DNA of 8,271 bases from Betaproteobacteria bacterium (GCA_022601315.1 JAHZIU010000130.1:1-8271), one strand, 5' to 3'. Positions 1-7,319 are shown, counted from the first letter of the stretch. A program made the numbers and translations. Notes: a model not told the origin generated them from the letters alone.

Positions 1-1083
1 GGCCCCCGGTATTGTCCTTCTATTGAAGATAAGGTCGTACGATTCTCTGCAAGAGAATCACATTCTATATTTCTTGAACCTGAAGGCTTGGATACCAACG
101 AAATTTATCCTAATGGGATTTCCACGAGTTTACCTTATGATGTACAAGTCAAACTTATTCGTTCTATAAAAGGCCTTGAAAACGCACATATCACAAGACC
201 GGGTTATGCCATTGAGTATGATTATTTTGATCCAAGGAATTTAAAACGCTCTCTGGAAGTAAAAACCATTGATGGTTTATTTTTTGCCGGCCAAATTAAT
301 GGTACAACCGGATATGAAGAAGCTGCTGCTCAAGGTTTGTTGGCTGGTATTAATGCAGCTTTAAAGGTGCAAGAAAAAGATGCATGGTGCCCTCAACGAA
401 ACGAGGCTTATATTGGCGTTTTGGTTGATGATCTAGTTACATCCGGTGTAACAGAGCCTTATCGCATGTTCACTAGTCGCGCAGAATATCGCTTGCAATT
501 ACGTGAAGATAATGCCGATTTGCGTCTTACTGAAATAGGAAGAAAACTTGGACTAATTGATGATGAACGTTGGGCTGCATTTATGCACAAGCAAGATGCT
601 ATAAAAGATGAACTGAAAAGAATAGATGCTGTTCGCGTAATCCCCAGTTTATTACCTGAGAGTGAAGCGATACGCGTATTGGGAAAACCTATCGAACGAG
701 AATATACTTTACATGAATTACTGCGGCGGCCTAATGTAACCTACCCAAAACTGATGACACTGCCCGGTGCTGGCTCTCCGGCGATCGATCAACGTGTGGC
801 GGAACAGGTTGAAATACATGTTAAATATCAGGGCTATATACTAAGGCAACAAGAAGAAATAGATCGCCATGCTCAACAGGATAAAACCATCCTACCCAAA
901 GATATTGACTACTCGATCGTCAAAGGTCTTTCGAATGAAGTGCAGCAAAAATTAAATGAACATAGACCTGAAACGATTGGTCAGGCTGGGAGGATCTCTG
1001 GCGTGACGCCAGCGGCAGTATCATTATTATTGGTTCATCTAAAGCGAGGATTTAGTCTTAATAATAAGATTAAACGTGCATGA
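1..1083 (+). CDS. mnmG: MnmG (GidA), tRNA uridine 5-carboxymethylaminomethyl modification enzyme, C-terminal part
   Basis: This is the 3' part of mnmG, running in from the left edge with no start codon in the window. Frame 1 is open from base 1, and the residues [11 protein letters not shown] at the edge belong to the family, so an internal TTG at 88 is not the real start. MnmG is an FAD protein that works with MnmE to place the carboxymethylaminomethyl group on wobble uridine 34 of certain tRNAs. Visible hallmarks are the conserved Cys in [10 protein letters not shown], the stretches FLEPEGL and [12 protein letters not shown], and the FAD-domain signature [16 protein letters not shown] (around bases 289-336). 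After these come [14 protein letters not shown] and the helical C-terminal domain ending in a [20 protein letters not shown] pattern. About 360 residues are present; the family is usually near 630, so roughly 270 are missing. The stop overlaps the rsmG start as ATGA. No defect is visible. Confidence 0.97.
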   Translation, partial: GPRYCPSIEDKVVRFSARESHSIFLEPEGLDTNEIYPNGISTSLPYDVQVKLIRSIKGLENAHITRPGYAIEYDYFDPRNLKRSLEVKTIDGLFFAGQINGTTGYEEAAAQGLLAGINAALKVQEKDAWCPQRNEAYIGVLVDDLVTSGVTEPYRMFTSRAEYRLQLREDNADLRLTEIGRKLGLIDDERWAAFMHKQDAIKDELKRIDAVRVIPSLLPESEAIRVLGKPIEREYTLHELLRRPNVTYPKLMTLPGAGSPAIDQRVAEQVEIHVKYQGYILRQQEEIDRHAQQDKTILPKDIDYSIVKGLSNEVQQKLNEHRPETIGQAGRISGVTPAAVSLLLVHLKRGFSLNNKIKRA

Positions 1084-1724
1084 TTCTGGAAAAAGAAATT
1101 GCGCACAATTTGTCTGCACTTGAATATGATTTCCCTAAGCTTGATATGCCCCTCGAGCAATCAGTTATGCAGTATCTATTGTTGATTGAAAAATGGAATC
1201 GAATACATAATTTAACGGCAATAAGAAACCTGGATGAAATGTTTATTCAGCATATCATGGATAGTTTGGCTGTATTGCCGCATATCAACGGTCCACAAAT
1301 TGTTGACATCGGTACGGGTGCTGGGTTACCGGGTATTCCTATTGCTTTGGCCAGACCTGATTGGCCGGTTACTCTGGTGGAGAGCAATACAAAGAAAACT
1401 ACTTTTTTACAACAAGTTAAGATTGAAATGGGGCTAAAGAACGTTGAGATTGTAACAAAACGCATCGAGGAATATCAGCCTCGTGAAAAATTTAATACGA
1501 TTATTACAAGAGCTTTTTCTAACCTGGGTGCGTTTATTGATTTATCAAAACATTTAAATCATTCTCATGATCATCTCTGTAAATGGTGTGCTATGAAAGC
1601 AGATTGCACTGACCAGGAGCTTAAACAAATAGCGACGCCATTTGTTATTGATAAAATAATAAACATTCCTGTACCTGGCCTTGTCGCAAAAAGGCAGCTC
1701 ATCGTGATAAAACGGCTTAATTGA
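1080..1724 (+). CDS. rsmG: RsmG (GidB), 16S rRNA (guanine-527-N7) methyltransferase
   Basis: This cytoplasmic SAM-dependent methyltransferase makes m7G at position 527 of 16S rRNA in the small ribosomal subunit. The predicted protein has 214 residues, close to the roughly 207 of the E. coli protein. The N-terminal pattern [15 protein letters not shown]...[10 protein letters not shown] is typical of GidB. The SAM-binding loop [16 protein letters not shown] lies at about residues 75-90, followed by the acidic strand end VTLVES and the motif ITRAFSNL. The usual AMKG motif near residue 165 reads AMKAD, a mild variation. The ATG at 1080 overlaps the mnmG stop (ATGA) and has no strong ribosome-binding site of its own, so translation is probably coupled to mnmG. 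The mnmG-rsmG-parA-parB order is a widely conserved origin-proximal arrangement and supports the call. Confidence 0.96.
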   Translation: MILEKEIAHNLSALEYDFPKLDMPLEQSVMQYLLLIEKWNRIHNLTAIRNLDEMFIQHIMDSLAVLPHINGPQIVDIGTGAGLPGIPIALARPDWPVTLVESNTKKTTFLQQVKIEMGLKNVEIVTKRIEEYQPREKFNTIITRAFSNLGAFIDLSKHLNHSHDHLCKWCAMKADCTDQELKQIATPFVIDKIINIPVPGLVAKRQLIVIKRLN

Positions 1725-1769
1725 ATATATTTTATGGCTTCAAGACATTGGATATAAGGAATCGATAGC

Positions 1770-2528
1770 TTGGCAAAAATTATCGCAATTACCAATCAAA
1801 AGGGTGGGGTGGGCAAAACCACTACAAGTGTCAATCTATCTGCGAGCCTTGCAGCCGCCGGACAACGCGTTTTATTAGTCGATCTAGACCCACAAGCAAA
1901 CGCGACAATGGGCAGTGGCACTGATAAGCGTACGATACAACACACTGTTTATCATGCTTTATTAGGTGATAAAAGCGTGCCGGAAGTTAGCATTAGCGCT
2001 ACGCAAGGCAAATATGATCTAGTGCCAGCAAACCGTGATTTGGCTGGTGCCGAAGTTGAAATGGTCGATCTAGACAAACGGGAAACACGCTTGAAGACAG
2101 CTTTAGCTGAAGTGAACAGCGACTATGATTATGTAATCATTGATTGCCCGCCTGCGTTGAATCTGCTCACACTTAATGGGCTTTGCGCAGCGCATACTGT
2201 CATGATACCGATGCAATGCGAATACTATGCGCTAGAAGGACTCAGTGATCTGGTAAACACAATAAAAAAAGTTCGCGTAAGCTTTAACCCAAAACTGCAC
2301 ATTGAAGGTCTGCTGCGTACCATGTTTGATCCCCGTAATATTCTTGCCCAGCAGGTATCCGAGCAGCTTCAAAAGCACTTTGGAAATAAAGTTTATCGAA
2401 CCATCATACCGCGGAATGTGCGCTTGGCAGAAGCACCTGGCTTTGGTATACCGGTGCTATACCATGATAAAAATTCAAAAGGCGCACAAGCTTATCTGGC
2501 ATTAGCCAATGAATTATTAAATGCCTGA
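1770..2528 (+). CDS. parA: ParA/Soj chromosome-partitioning ATPase
   Basis: ParA is a deviant-Walker ATPase that binds nucleoid DNA as an ATP dimer. ParB stimulates its ATPase activity, and together they segregate the origin region. The protein has 252 residues and lacks the long N-terminal DNA-binding domain of plasmid type Ia ParA, so it is a chromosomal Soj-type protein. The deviant Walker A box KGGVGKTT is at residues 11-18 with the signature Lys. The A' motif VDLDPQAN is at 37-44 and the Walker B strand YVIIDCPP at 121-128. Later conserved motifs are PMQCEYYALEGL and the IPRNVRLAEAPG stretch. The start is TTG at 1770, preceded by ATAAGGA at 1754-1760 with about nine bases of spacing; the next residues AKIIAITNQKGG match the family start. 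It lies 45 bases after rsmG and 32 before parB. No convincing promoter was seen in the gap, so it may be read from upstream. Confidence 0.97.
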   Translation: MAKIIAITNQKGGVGKTTTSVNLSASLAAAGQRVLLVDLDPQANATMGSGTDKRTIQHTVYHALLGDKSVPEVSISATQGKYDLVPANRDLAGAEVEMVDLDKRETRLKTALAEVNSDYDYVIIDCPPALNLLTLNGLCAAHTVMIPMQCEYYALEGLSDLVNTIKKVRVSFNPKLHIEGLLRTMFDPRNILAQQVSEQLQKHFGNKVYRTIIPRNVRLAEAPGFGIPVLYHDKNSKGAQAYLALANELLNA

Positions 2529-2560
2529 ATATCTGGCGCAGCTAAGTTTAAAGGAAAAAA

Positions 2561-3400
2561 ATGGCAAACTTAAAGGGATTGGGAAGAGGGCTGGATGCAT
2601 TGTTGTCGCGTAACGAAACCAGCGACATTCCTGAAGAATCATTGCAAAACCTTGAAATTTCAGCATTAAAGCCTGGGAAATATCAGCCACGCACCAATAT
2701 GGATCAAACCGCACTGACACAATTGGCTGATTCAATTAAAGCACAAGGCGTCATGCAGCCCATATTAGTCCGTCCAATTGAAGCGGGGCAATATGAGATT
2801 ATTGCCGGGGAACGACGCTGGCGGGCAGCTCAGCTTGCCGGGCTTACAGAGGTTCCAACAATTATTCGCGAAGTACCTGATGAATCCGCATTAGCGATGT
2901 CTTTAATTGAGAATATCCAACGGGAGAACTTAAATCCGCTAGAAGAAGCACATGGTATCCAGCGCCTGATCAAAGAATTTGGTATGACGCATCAAACTGC
3001 AGGCGAAGCTTTAGGCAATTCACGTAGTACAATCTCAAACTTACTACGACTACTTAATTTATCTACTCCAGTACAAGAATTAATGATGCAAGGAGAAATT
3101 GACATGGGGCATGGTCGTGCTTTACTGCCACTTCCTTCTGTACAACAAATTAAAATTGCCAATTTAATTGTGCACAAACAAATGTCCGTTCGTGAGACAG
3201 AAAAACTTGTCAATCAGCTTGAGAATCCAGCAACAAAGAAGGTGAAAAAAATTGATCGGGATTTAATACGTTTACAAGAAAATGTTTCGGAAAGACTCGG
3301 CACACAAGTTGTTATCAAACCCAAAGCAAATGGACAGGGTAATATTGTTATCAACTATGTAAACTTAGATCAGTTGGATGATATTTTAAGTAAGTTATAA
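2561..3400 (+). CDS. parB: ParB/Spo0J chromosome-partitioning CTPase and DNA-binding protein
   Basis: ParB loads at parS sites, spreads on DNA as a CTP-dependent clamp and stimulates ParA. The protein has 279 residues, normal for chromosomal ParB. The N-terminus begins MANLKGLGRGLDALL, the usual ParA-interacting peptide. The N-terminal domain holds PGKYQPRTN, the CTP-binding motif GERRWR at residues 83-88, and ENIQRENLNPLEEA at 117-130. A helix-turn-helix for parS follows at about 142-165 (QTAGEALGNSRSTISNLLRLL region). The tail beginning at the REVKKIDRD-like basic region corresponds to the C-terminal dimerisation domain. The ATG at 2561 has AAGGA at 2551-2555, five bases upstream. It pairs with parA immediately upstream. 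No good parS site was found inside this window. Confidence 0.97.
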   Translation: MANLKGLGRGLDALLSRNETSDIPEESLQNLEISALKPGKYQPRTNMDQTALTQLADSIKAQGVMQPILVRPIEAGQYEIIAGERRWRAAQLAGLTEVPTIIREVPDESALAMSLIENIQRENLNPLEEAHGIQRLIKEFGMTHQTAGEALGNSRSTISNLLRLLNLSTPVQELMMQGEIDMGHGRALLPLPSVQQIKIANLIVHKQMSVRETEKLVNQLENPATKKVKKIDRDLIRLQENVSERLGTQVVIKPKANGQGNIVINYVNLDQLDDILSKL

Positions 3401-3449
3401 AATAATCAATCAAAAATGAAAATAAAAGTAACCAAGATTAAGGAAAATT

Positions 3450-3632
3450 ATGGACGCTAAACTTCTCGATATACTTGTATGCCCGCTTTGCAAAGGGCCA
3501 CTCTTATATAAAAAAGCCGATAATGAATTAATCTGTAAGCCAGATCGACTGGCATTCGCCATTAAAGATGGTATTCCAATCATGCTTGAGGAGGAGGCAC
3601 GTAGGATACCAGACGAAGTGGAAATAAGTTAA
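3450..3632 (+). CDS. Trm112/YcaR-family small protein (UPF0434)
   Basis: This 60-residue protein resembles E. coli YcaR and the zinc-ribbon-like Trm112 fold. It begins [18 protein letters not shown], has the CPLC pair at Cys11 and Cys14 and a third Cys at 29 in ELICK, and then the family core [13 protein letters not shown]. Eukaryotic and archaeal Trm112 activates several methyltransferases; the role of the short bacterial versions is not firmly established, so no specific function is assigned. In enterobacteria the gene sits in the lpxK-kdsB region. Here it lies 49 bases after parB and 43 before an ADP-ribosylglycohydrolase-like gene. The ATG at 3450 has AAGGA at 3440-3444, five bases upstream. 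The length matches the family, so the gene appears intact. Confidence 0.9.
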   Translation: MDAKLLDILVCPLCKGPLLYKKADNELICKPDRLAFAIKDGIPIMLEEEARRIPDEVEIS

Positions 3633-3675
3633 CGATCAATCATAACCAATAAAATTAAATTTCAGGTTCAATATT

Positions 3676-4644
3676 ATGAATTCAAATATTAGGCTTACAC
3701 CTCGTATTGCCGCCATAATGGGCGCATTAGTCGCTGACTCTGCGTCTCTGGGTTTGCATTGGCTTTATGACCCAAGCAAAATAGCGCAAATAGAAAAAAA
3801 CAAAGGCTTAACATTTTTACCGCCGGATGATGACAACTACGCAGATGCAAGGGGATTTTTTGCGCATAAAAATAAAATAGCCGGCGATTCCTCAGGTTAT
3901 GGCGAAGCATGCCTGCTTATTCTCAAACATTATGCTAAGCATGGTCAATTTCAGCGTATAGAATATCAATCTGAATATAGAGGTTATTTTGGGCCGGGTG
4001 GAGAATACATTGGTTATGTTGATTCTCCCACGCGGAAAACATTACACACATTAATACCACTGATTCCTGATGATTTTCCCGAACAGTCCGGTGCTGATGA
4101 TGATCAATTTGCTGCACTGGCCACCATTCCTGTGGTTACTGCCACACATACCGGTACACAGGCGGAATTGCTGGATAAAATCGATCTGGTTGTACGCCTG
4201 ACAAATCACAATGATACTGCAGTCGCTGCTGCAAAATATACTGGAACCGTTTTATTTGAAGTAATTAATGGTAAACCCATTACACAGGCATTGACGGATT
4301 CACTGCCCCAAGCGGGAAAAAAATTAGCGCCACTTGTAGAACAAGCATTGCAAACAGAAGTATTGGATAGTGTCGCTATGGCAGAGCATTTTGGTTCTGC
4401 CTGCCACGTACTTGAGGGAATACCCATTGTAGCCCACATCATGAAGCATACGAGCAATTATCCCGACGCAATAGAAGCCAATATTCGTGCCAGTGGTGAT
4501 AATTGCGGACGCGCCATTATGCTAGGCGCAATTGCTGCTGCCAATGCCGAACAAGTGGGTGAGCCAAATACATCTATCCCACTGGAATGGTTGACTAAAT
4601 ACCGTAAATTATCCGATGCAGCCGCAGCGTGTGCAAAAATTTGA
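3676..4644 (+). CDS. ADP-ribosylglycohydrolase-fold protein, crystallin J1/SelJ-like subfamily
   Basis: This predicted soluble protein of 322 residues has the all-helical ADP-ribosylglycohydrolase fold. The N-terminal helix reads IAAIMGALVADSASLGLHWLYD (about residues 11-32), which fits the family start. Canonical enzymes of this family bind two Mg ions with a TDDT-type motif near the N-terminus and a GDTDT motif near the C-terminus. Here the corresponding places appear to be SSGYGEA (72-78) and SGDNCGRA (273-280), with only Asp275 kept. An acidic cluster GADDDQ at 139-144 could be a metal site. This pattern resembles, from memory, the crystallin J1 and selenoprotein J branch, whose activity is uncertain. 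Substrate and role are therefore unassigned. The ATG at 3676 has only a weak ribosome-binding site (CAGG, 3663-3666). It may share a transcript with the small gene upstream; no clear terminator follows. Confidence 0.82.
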   Translation: MNSNIRLTPRIAAIMGALVADSASLGLHWLYDPSKIAQIEKNKGLTFLPPDDDNYADARGFFAHKNKIAGDSSGYGEACLLILKHYAKHGQFQRIEYQSEYRGYFGPGGEYIGYVDSPTRKTLHTLIPLIPDDFPEQSGADDDQFAALATIPVVTATHTGTQAELLDKIDLVVRLTNHNDTAVAAAKYTGTVLFEVINGKPITQALTDSLPQAGKKLAPLVEQALQTEVLDSVAMAEHFGSACHVLEGIPIVAHIMKHTSNYPDAIEANIRASGDNCGRAIMLGAIAAANAEQVGEPNTSIPLEWLTKYRKLSDAAAACAKI

Positions 4645-4781
4645 TAAGCATTCTGCTGGATAAGTTACTTAAAAAAAGTTATAATGCATTGATTAATTAG
4701 TATTTAAATGAGAAATATAATACCATTCTGACGATTTAACATATCAACACATCTGCAGTGCTCAAGCCGCACCACAACGAA
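4645..4781. other. Intergenic AT-rich stretch upstream of the mcl promoter
   Basis: No gene was found in this stretch. It contains two perfect TATAAT hexamers at 4680-4685 and 4716-4721. The second has only a weak partner, TTAATT at 4693-4698, with 17 bases between; the first has no recognisable -35. Neither has the TG of an extended -10. They could be auxiliary promoters for mcl, or chance in AT-rich DNA. No convincing intrinsic terminator for the gene ending at 4644 was seen. Confidence 0.4.
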
Positions 4782-4790
4782 TGATATAAT
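4782..4790 (+). promoter_or_regulatory. Extended -10 promoter for mcl
   Basis: The sequence TGATATAAT is a perfect -10 hexamer (TATAAT, 4785-4790) with the TGn extension at 4782-4784. No good -35 lies 16-18 bases upstream (the region reads CTCAAGCC), which is common for extended -10 promoters. Transcription would start near 4796-4798. That leaves a leader of about 110 bases before the mcl ATG, with the long inverted repeat beginning about ten bases into the RNA. This is a pattern match only. Confidence 0.6.
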
Positions 4791-4806
4791 CTCATATTTA
4801 GTTTAA

Positions 4807-4875
4807 ACAAGGTGAGATCACCTATAGAAACGTAATTTTTATATTACGGTGAAAGGTGATGTATGTTCACCTTGT
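4807..4875 (+). promoter_or_regulatory. Nested inverted repeat in the mcl leader (possible RNA switch or operator)
   Basis: Three nested stems are visible. Outer arms ACAAGGTGA (4807-4815) and TCACCTTGT (4867-4875) match over 9 bp. Middle arms ATCACCT (4817-4823) and AGGTGAT (4854-4860) match over 7 bp. Inner arms CGTAAT (4831-4836) and ATTACG (4843-4848) match over 6 bp, closing the loop TTTTAT. This gives 22 perfect pairs across 69 bases. The motif AGGTGA/TCACCT also occurs as two local palindromes with 2- and 7-base spacers, which could be a tandem protein-binding operator. There is no T-run directly after the outer stem (T7 is at 4888-4894), so it is not a standard terminator. It resembles no riboswitch class known to me. 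Confidence 0.6.
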
Positions 4876-4913
4876 GTACTGTAATTATTTTTTTAATTCT
4901 GGAGAAAAAATGA
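4863..4913 (+). CDS. Possible leader peptide (uORF) overlapping the mcl start
   Basis: This is a 16-codon ORF, MFTLCTVIIFLILEKK, whose TGA stop overlaps the mcl ATG as ATGA (4910-4913). A plausible ribosome-binding site, AAAGG at 4852-4856, lies six bases before the ATG. That site is inside the 3' arm (AGGTGAT, 4854-4860) of the middle stem of the leader hairpin, so folding could hide it. The peptide is hydrophobic with a basic end and no obvious run of one regulatory amino acid. Short ORFs arise often by chance, so this stays a candidate supported only by the overlap and the ribosome-binding site. Confidence 0.3.
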   Translation: MFTLCTVIIFLILEKK

Positions 4914-5857
4914 GTCACACGCTATATGAAACCACTGTTCAACGGGTACAACGCTGCGAATTAGCCGTTCCAGGTTCAAGCCCTGAGATGTTCGAAAAAG
5001 CACTAAAAAGTGGTGTGGACTTTGTTTTTCTGGATCTTGAAGATGCTGTTGCACCGGATGACAAGTTACAAGCACGTAAAAATGTTATTCAAGCCATTAA
5101 TGACTTGGATTGGAAAGGTCATGGTATTACAGTGTCCGTGCGCATTAATGGTTTGGATACGCAATTTATGGTGCGTGACGTGGTAGACCTGGTAGAACAA
5201 GCTGGATCTAAGATTGATACCCTTTTAGTCCCTAAAGCTGGTGTTTATGCCGATATTTATATGGTCGAAGCCATGTTGAACCAATTGGAAATGCAACAAG
5301 GGTTAAGTAATAAAATCGGTCTTGAAGCATTAATTGAAACAGCTCTGGGTATGGCCAACGTTGAAGATATCGCACGCAATGGCGCATGTGGGAGGCTGGA
5401 AGCACTGCACTTTGGAGTCGCCGACTATGCCGCCAGTAATCGCGCTAGAACTACGAATATCGGTGGTTTAAATCCAGATTATCCAGGCGATCAATGGCAT
5501 TCTGCCATAAGTCGTATGACAGTTGCTTGTCGTGCATATGGGTTACGCCCGATTGATGGTCCTTTTGGTGATATTAAAGATCCAGACGGTTATAAACTGG
5601 CAGCAAAACGCGCTGCGGCATTAGGTTGCGAAGGTAAATGGGCAATACACCCATCACAGGTTACTTTAGCTAATGAAGTCTTTACTCCACCAGCGGCCGA
5701 AATTGAAAAGGCTGAGCGAATATTAGCTGCTTTAAAAGAAGCGGCTGCACAAGGTAAAGGCGCTGCGGCATTAGATGGCAGATTAATTGATGCTGCATCA
5801 GAGAGAATGGCTAATAACGTGGTGAAGGTGGCGGAAGCTATTGCTGCAAAAAAATAA
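4910..5857 (+). CDS. mcl: L-malyl-CoA lyase (HpcH/HpaI aldolase, CitE-like)
   Basis: This enzyme cleaves L-malyl-CoA to acetyl-CoA and glyoxylate, the closing step of the serine cycle, and may also act on beta-methylmalyl-CoA. The protein has 315 residues from the ATG at 4910, near the 324 of Methylobacterium MclA. The start was chosen for GGAG at 4901-4904 and because MSHTLYETTVQRVQRCELAV matches family N-termini; an in-frame extension to 4856 has no family support. Key motifs are ELAVPGSSP, FLDLEDAVAPDDK (acidic residues at 42-45), RINGLD at 78-83, Glu143 in IETALGM and Asp172 in FGVADYAAS (the likely Mg ligands by homology). Towards the end are YGLRPIDGPFGD, GCEGKWAIHPSQ and LDGRLID (288-294), the C-terminal active-site segment. 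The partner genes mtkAB lie downstream beyond a terminator. Close relatives include citrate lyase beta-like proteins, but the match to malyl-CoA lyase is strong throughout. Confidence 0.94.
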   Translation: MSHTLYETTVQRVQRCELAVPGSSPEMFEKALKSGVDFVFLDLEDAVAPDDKLQARKNVIQAINDLDWKGHGITVSVRINGLDTQFMVRDVVDLVEQAGSKIDTLLVPKAGVYADIYMVEAMLNQLEMQQGLSNKIGLEALIETALGMANVEDIARNGACGRLEALHFGVADYAASNRARTTNIGGLNPDYPGDQWHSAISRMTVACRAYGLRPIDGPFGDIKDPDGYKLAAKRAAALGCEGKWAIHPSQVTLANEVFTPPAAEIEKAERILAALKEAAAQGKGAAALDGRLIDAASERMANNVVKVAEAIAAKK

Positions 5858-5863
5858 ACAATC

Positions 5864-5891
5864 AAGGCCGCATTTAGCGGCCTTTTTCTTT
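5864..5891 (+). terminator. Intrinsic terminator of mcl
   Basis: A GC-rich perfect stem AAGGCCGC (5864-5871) and GCGGCCTT (5877-5884) closes a five-base loop ATTTA and runs into TTTTTCTTT (5883-5891). It begins seven bases after the mcl stop. This is a textbook Rho-independent terminator and should largely separate mcl transcription from mtkAB. Confidence 0.95.
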
Positions 5892-6124
5892 ATGGAAGCA
5901 CCAATTAATTCTGAATCATATGAATGATGAATTGAAATTATTCAGATCAACGTACGAAATATAGATAATAACGATTTATTATCAAAGTTCATAACAAAGA
6001 AATGGGTAATTTTAGCCGTCAAACATTGATTCATGAATTATTCAGTGTTTCCTTTTAAGCACTCAAATCATTGATTGAATGCTGAAAGATTGTTGGAATT
6101 TAAACGATTGATGAGGGAATTTAA
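5892..6124. promoter_or_regulatory. mtkA upstream region with AT-rich palindrome
   Basis: No gene was found in this gap, which must hold the mtkAB promoter if the terminator before it is efficient. A perfect palindrome, GATAATAA (5964-5971) and TTATTATC (5976-5983) around CGAT, could be an operator. The word ATTATTCAG occurs twice, at 5937-5945 and 6037-6045, and TCTGAAT (5910-5916) is inverted to ATTCAGA (5940-5946). No -35/-10 pair with good spacing was found by eye; candidates such as TTGAAA (5932-5937) lack a convincing partner. Confidence 0.45.
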
Positions 6125-7309
6125 TTGAATATTCATGAATATCAAGCAAAAGAGATTTTGGCAGATTTTGGCGTCAAAATTGCCGAAGGTGGACTAGCCT
6201 ACAGCACTGAAGAGGCAGTGCAGCGTGCACGTGAAATTGATGGTGATGTCTGGGTTGTCAAAGCGCAAATTCACTCTGGTGCTCGTGGCAAAGCAGGTGG
6301 CATCAAAGTGTGCAAGACGCACGGTGAAGTAGAAGTAGCGGCTGAAGAGTTATTGGGGAAAAACCTGGTTACCCATCAAACAGGCCCTGCCGGAAAAATG
6401 TGTTCTCGCTTATATATTGAAGCAGGCACTAATATTGCCAAAGAAATGTATTTGTCATTCCTTATTGACAGAAGCACCGAACGCGTCATTATGGTCGGCT
6501 CTGCAGATGGCGGGATGGATATTGAAACATTGGCTGAAACCAATCCGGACGCCATCATCAAAATATATATTGAACCGGCTGTCGGCTTGCAGGATTTTCA
6601 AGCACGTAAAATGGCCTTTGCGTTAGGCATCGATACCTCTCAATTAAACCATGCTGTAAAAACGATTAAAGGGTGCTATCGCGCCTTACGTGATTTGGAT
6701 GCCAACATACTGGAAATTAATCCATTAGTGGTGACCGCAAAAAACGAAATCATGGCATTAGATGCAAAAATGGCATTTGATGAAAATGCGTTATATCGTC
6801 GCCATAAAATTTCTGAGTTACGCGATAACTCTCAAGTCGATTCGCGTGAAGTTGCCGCCGCTGAATCAAGTTTGAGCTATGTCGGACTCGATGGTGATAT
6901 CGGTTGCATGATCAATGGTGCAGGTTTGGCCATGGCTACTATGGATATGATTAAACTGGCTGGCGGTGAGCCTGCTAATTTCCTGGATGTCGGTGGTGGT
7001 GCTTCTGCTGAACGAACTGAAAAGGCGTTCCGCCTGGTGTTGGCTGATCAAGGCATCAAAGCTATGCTGGTTAACATCTTTGCTGGTATTAATCGCTGCG
7101 ACTGGATCGCTGAAGGCGTTGTGCAAGCCGTAAGAAACATCGATATGAAGGTCCCATTGGTGGTTCGCTTATCAGGCACCAATGTAGAAGAAGGCCGCCG
7201 TATTATTGCCGACAGTGGGTTACCTATTATCACGGCAGACACACTGGCAGATGCAGCAGAGAAAGTCGTACAAGCACGTAATCAAGTAGTTGCACAAGAA
7301 GAAGGTTAG
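6125..7309 (+). CDS. mtkA: Malate-CoA ligase (malate thiokinase), beta subunit
   Basis: This is the ATP-grasp subunit of malate-CoA ligase, which with MtkB converts malate, CoA and ATP to malyl-CoA, ADP and phosphate. It belongs to the succinyl-CoA synthetase beta family (SucC-like) and has 394 residues, close to Methylobacterium MtkA. It begins [17 protein letters not shown], the usual opening of the family. The ATP-grasp region contains [18 protein letters not shown] (His50 to Lys61). Later come [34 protein letters not shown] (from 260) and [10 protein letters not shown] (285-294), then [16 protein letters not shown]. The stretches [15 protein letters not shown] and RCDWIAEGV look like malate rather than succinate ligase to me. 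The start is TTG at 6125, with GAGGG at 6113-6117 and seven bases of spacing. The gene is followed by mtkB after ten bases. Confidence 0.93.
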   Translation: MNIHEYQAKEILADFGVKIAEGGLAYSTEEAVQRAREIDGDVWVVKAQIHSGARGKAGGIKVCKTHGEVEVAAEELLGKNLVTHQTGPAGKMCSRLYIEAGTNIAKEMYLSFLIDRSTERVIMVGSADGGMDIETLAETNPDAIIKIYIEPAVGLQDFQARKMAFALGIDTSQLNHAVKTIKGCYRALRDLDANILEINPLVVTAKNEIMALDAKMAFDENALYRRHKISELRDNSQVDSREVAAAESSLSYVGLDGDIGCMINGAGLAMATMDMIKLAGGEPANFLDVGGGASAERTEKAFRLVLADQGIKAMLVNIFAGINRCDWIAEGVVQAVRNIDMKVPLVVRLSGTNVEEGRRIIADSGLPIITADTLADAAEKVVQARNQVVAQEEG

Positions 7310-7319
7310 GGAGCACAAA

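Noticed and set aside
88..90. TTG at 88 as the start of a short MnmG
   Set aside because: The frame is open to base 1 and upstream residues match MnmG, so the gene is cut by the window edge and not shortened.
492..505. TTACGTGAAG in mnmG as a parS half site
   Set aside because: It matches about half of the consensus and encodes the conserved LREDN motif of MnmG.
1725..1769. Promoter for parA in the rsmG-parA gap
   Set aside because: The gap is short, and no -35/-10 pair with acceptable spacing could be identified.
3590..4457. Several long minus-strand reading frames opposite known genes
   Set aside because: They lie entirely or mostly within well-supported + strand genes, lack ribosome-binding sites and show no recognisable protein motifs.
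4876..4894. Leader hairpin plus T7 at 4888-4894 as an attenuator terminator
   Set aside because: The T-run is 12 bases away from the outer stem and that stem is not GC-rich, so it does not fit an intrinsic terminator.
4856..4909. N-terminal extension of Mcl to the GTG at 4856 or ATG at 4859
   Set aside because: The added 18 residues have no family match, and the ribosome-binding site would be too close. The ATG at 4910 has GGAG at good spacing and the expected N-terminus.
5610..5774. 15-base exact repeat (5610-5624 and 5760-5774) in mcl, 150 bases apart and in frame
   Set aside because: Both copies code for family-typical Ala-rich segments (AAALG and AAALDG), so chance codon similarity explains it better than a duplication.
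6222..6237. Possible parS site around GCACGTGAAA inside mtkA
   Set aside because: Only the core and right half agree with the parS consensus TGTTTCACGTGAAACA (about 10 of 16). The left half does not match, and the site lies in conserved coding sequence.
7290..7319. N-terminal extension of MtkB to a TTG at 7290
   Set aside because: It lies inside mtkA without a good ribosome-binding site. GTG at 7320 has AGGGAG and the family N-terminus.
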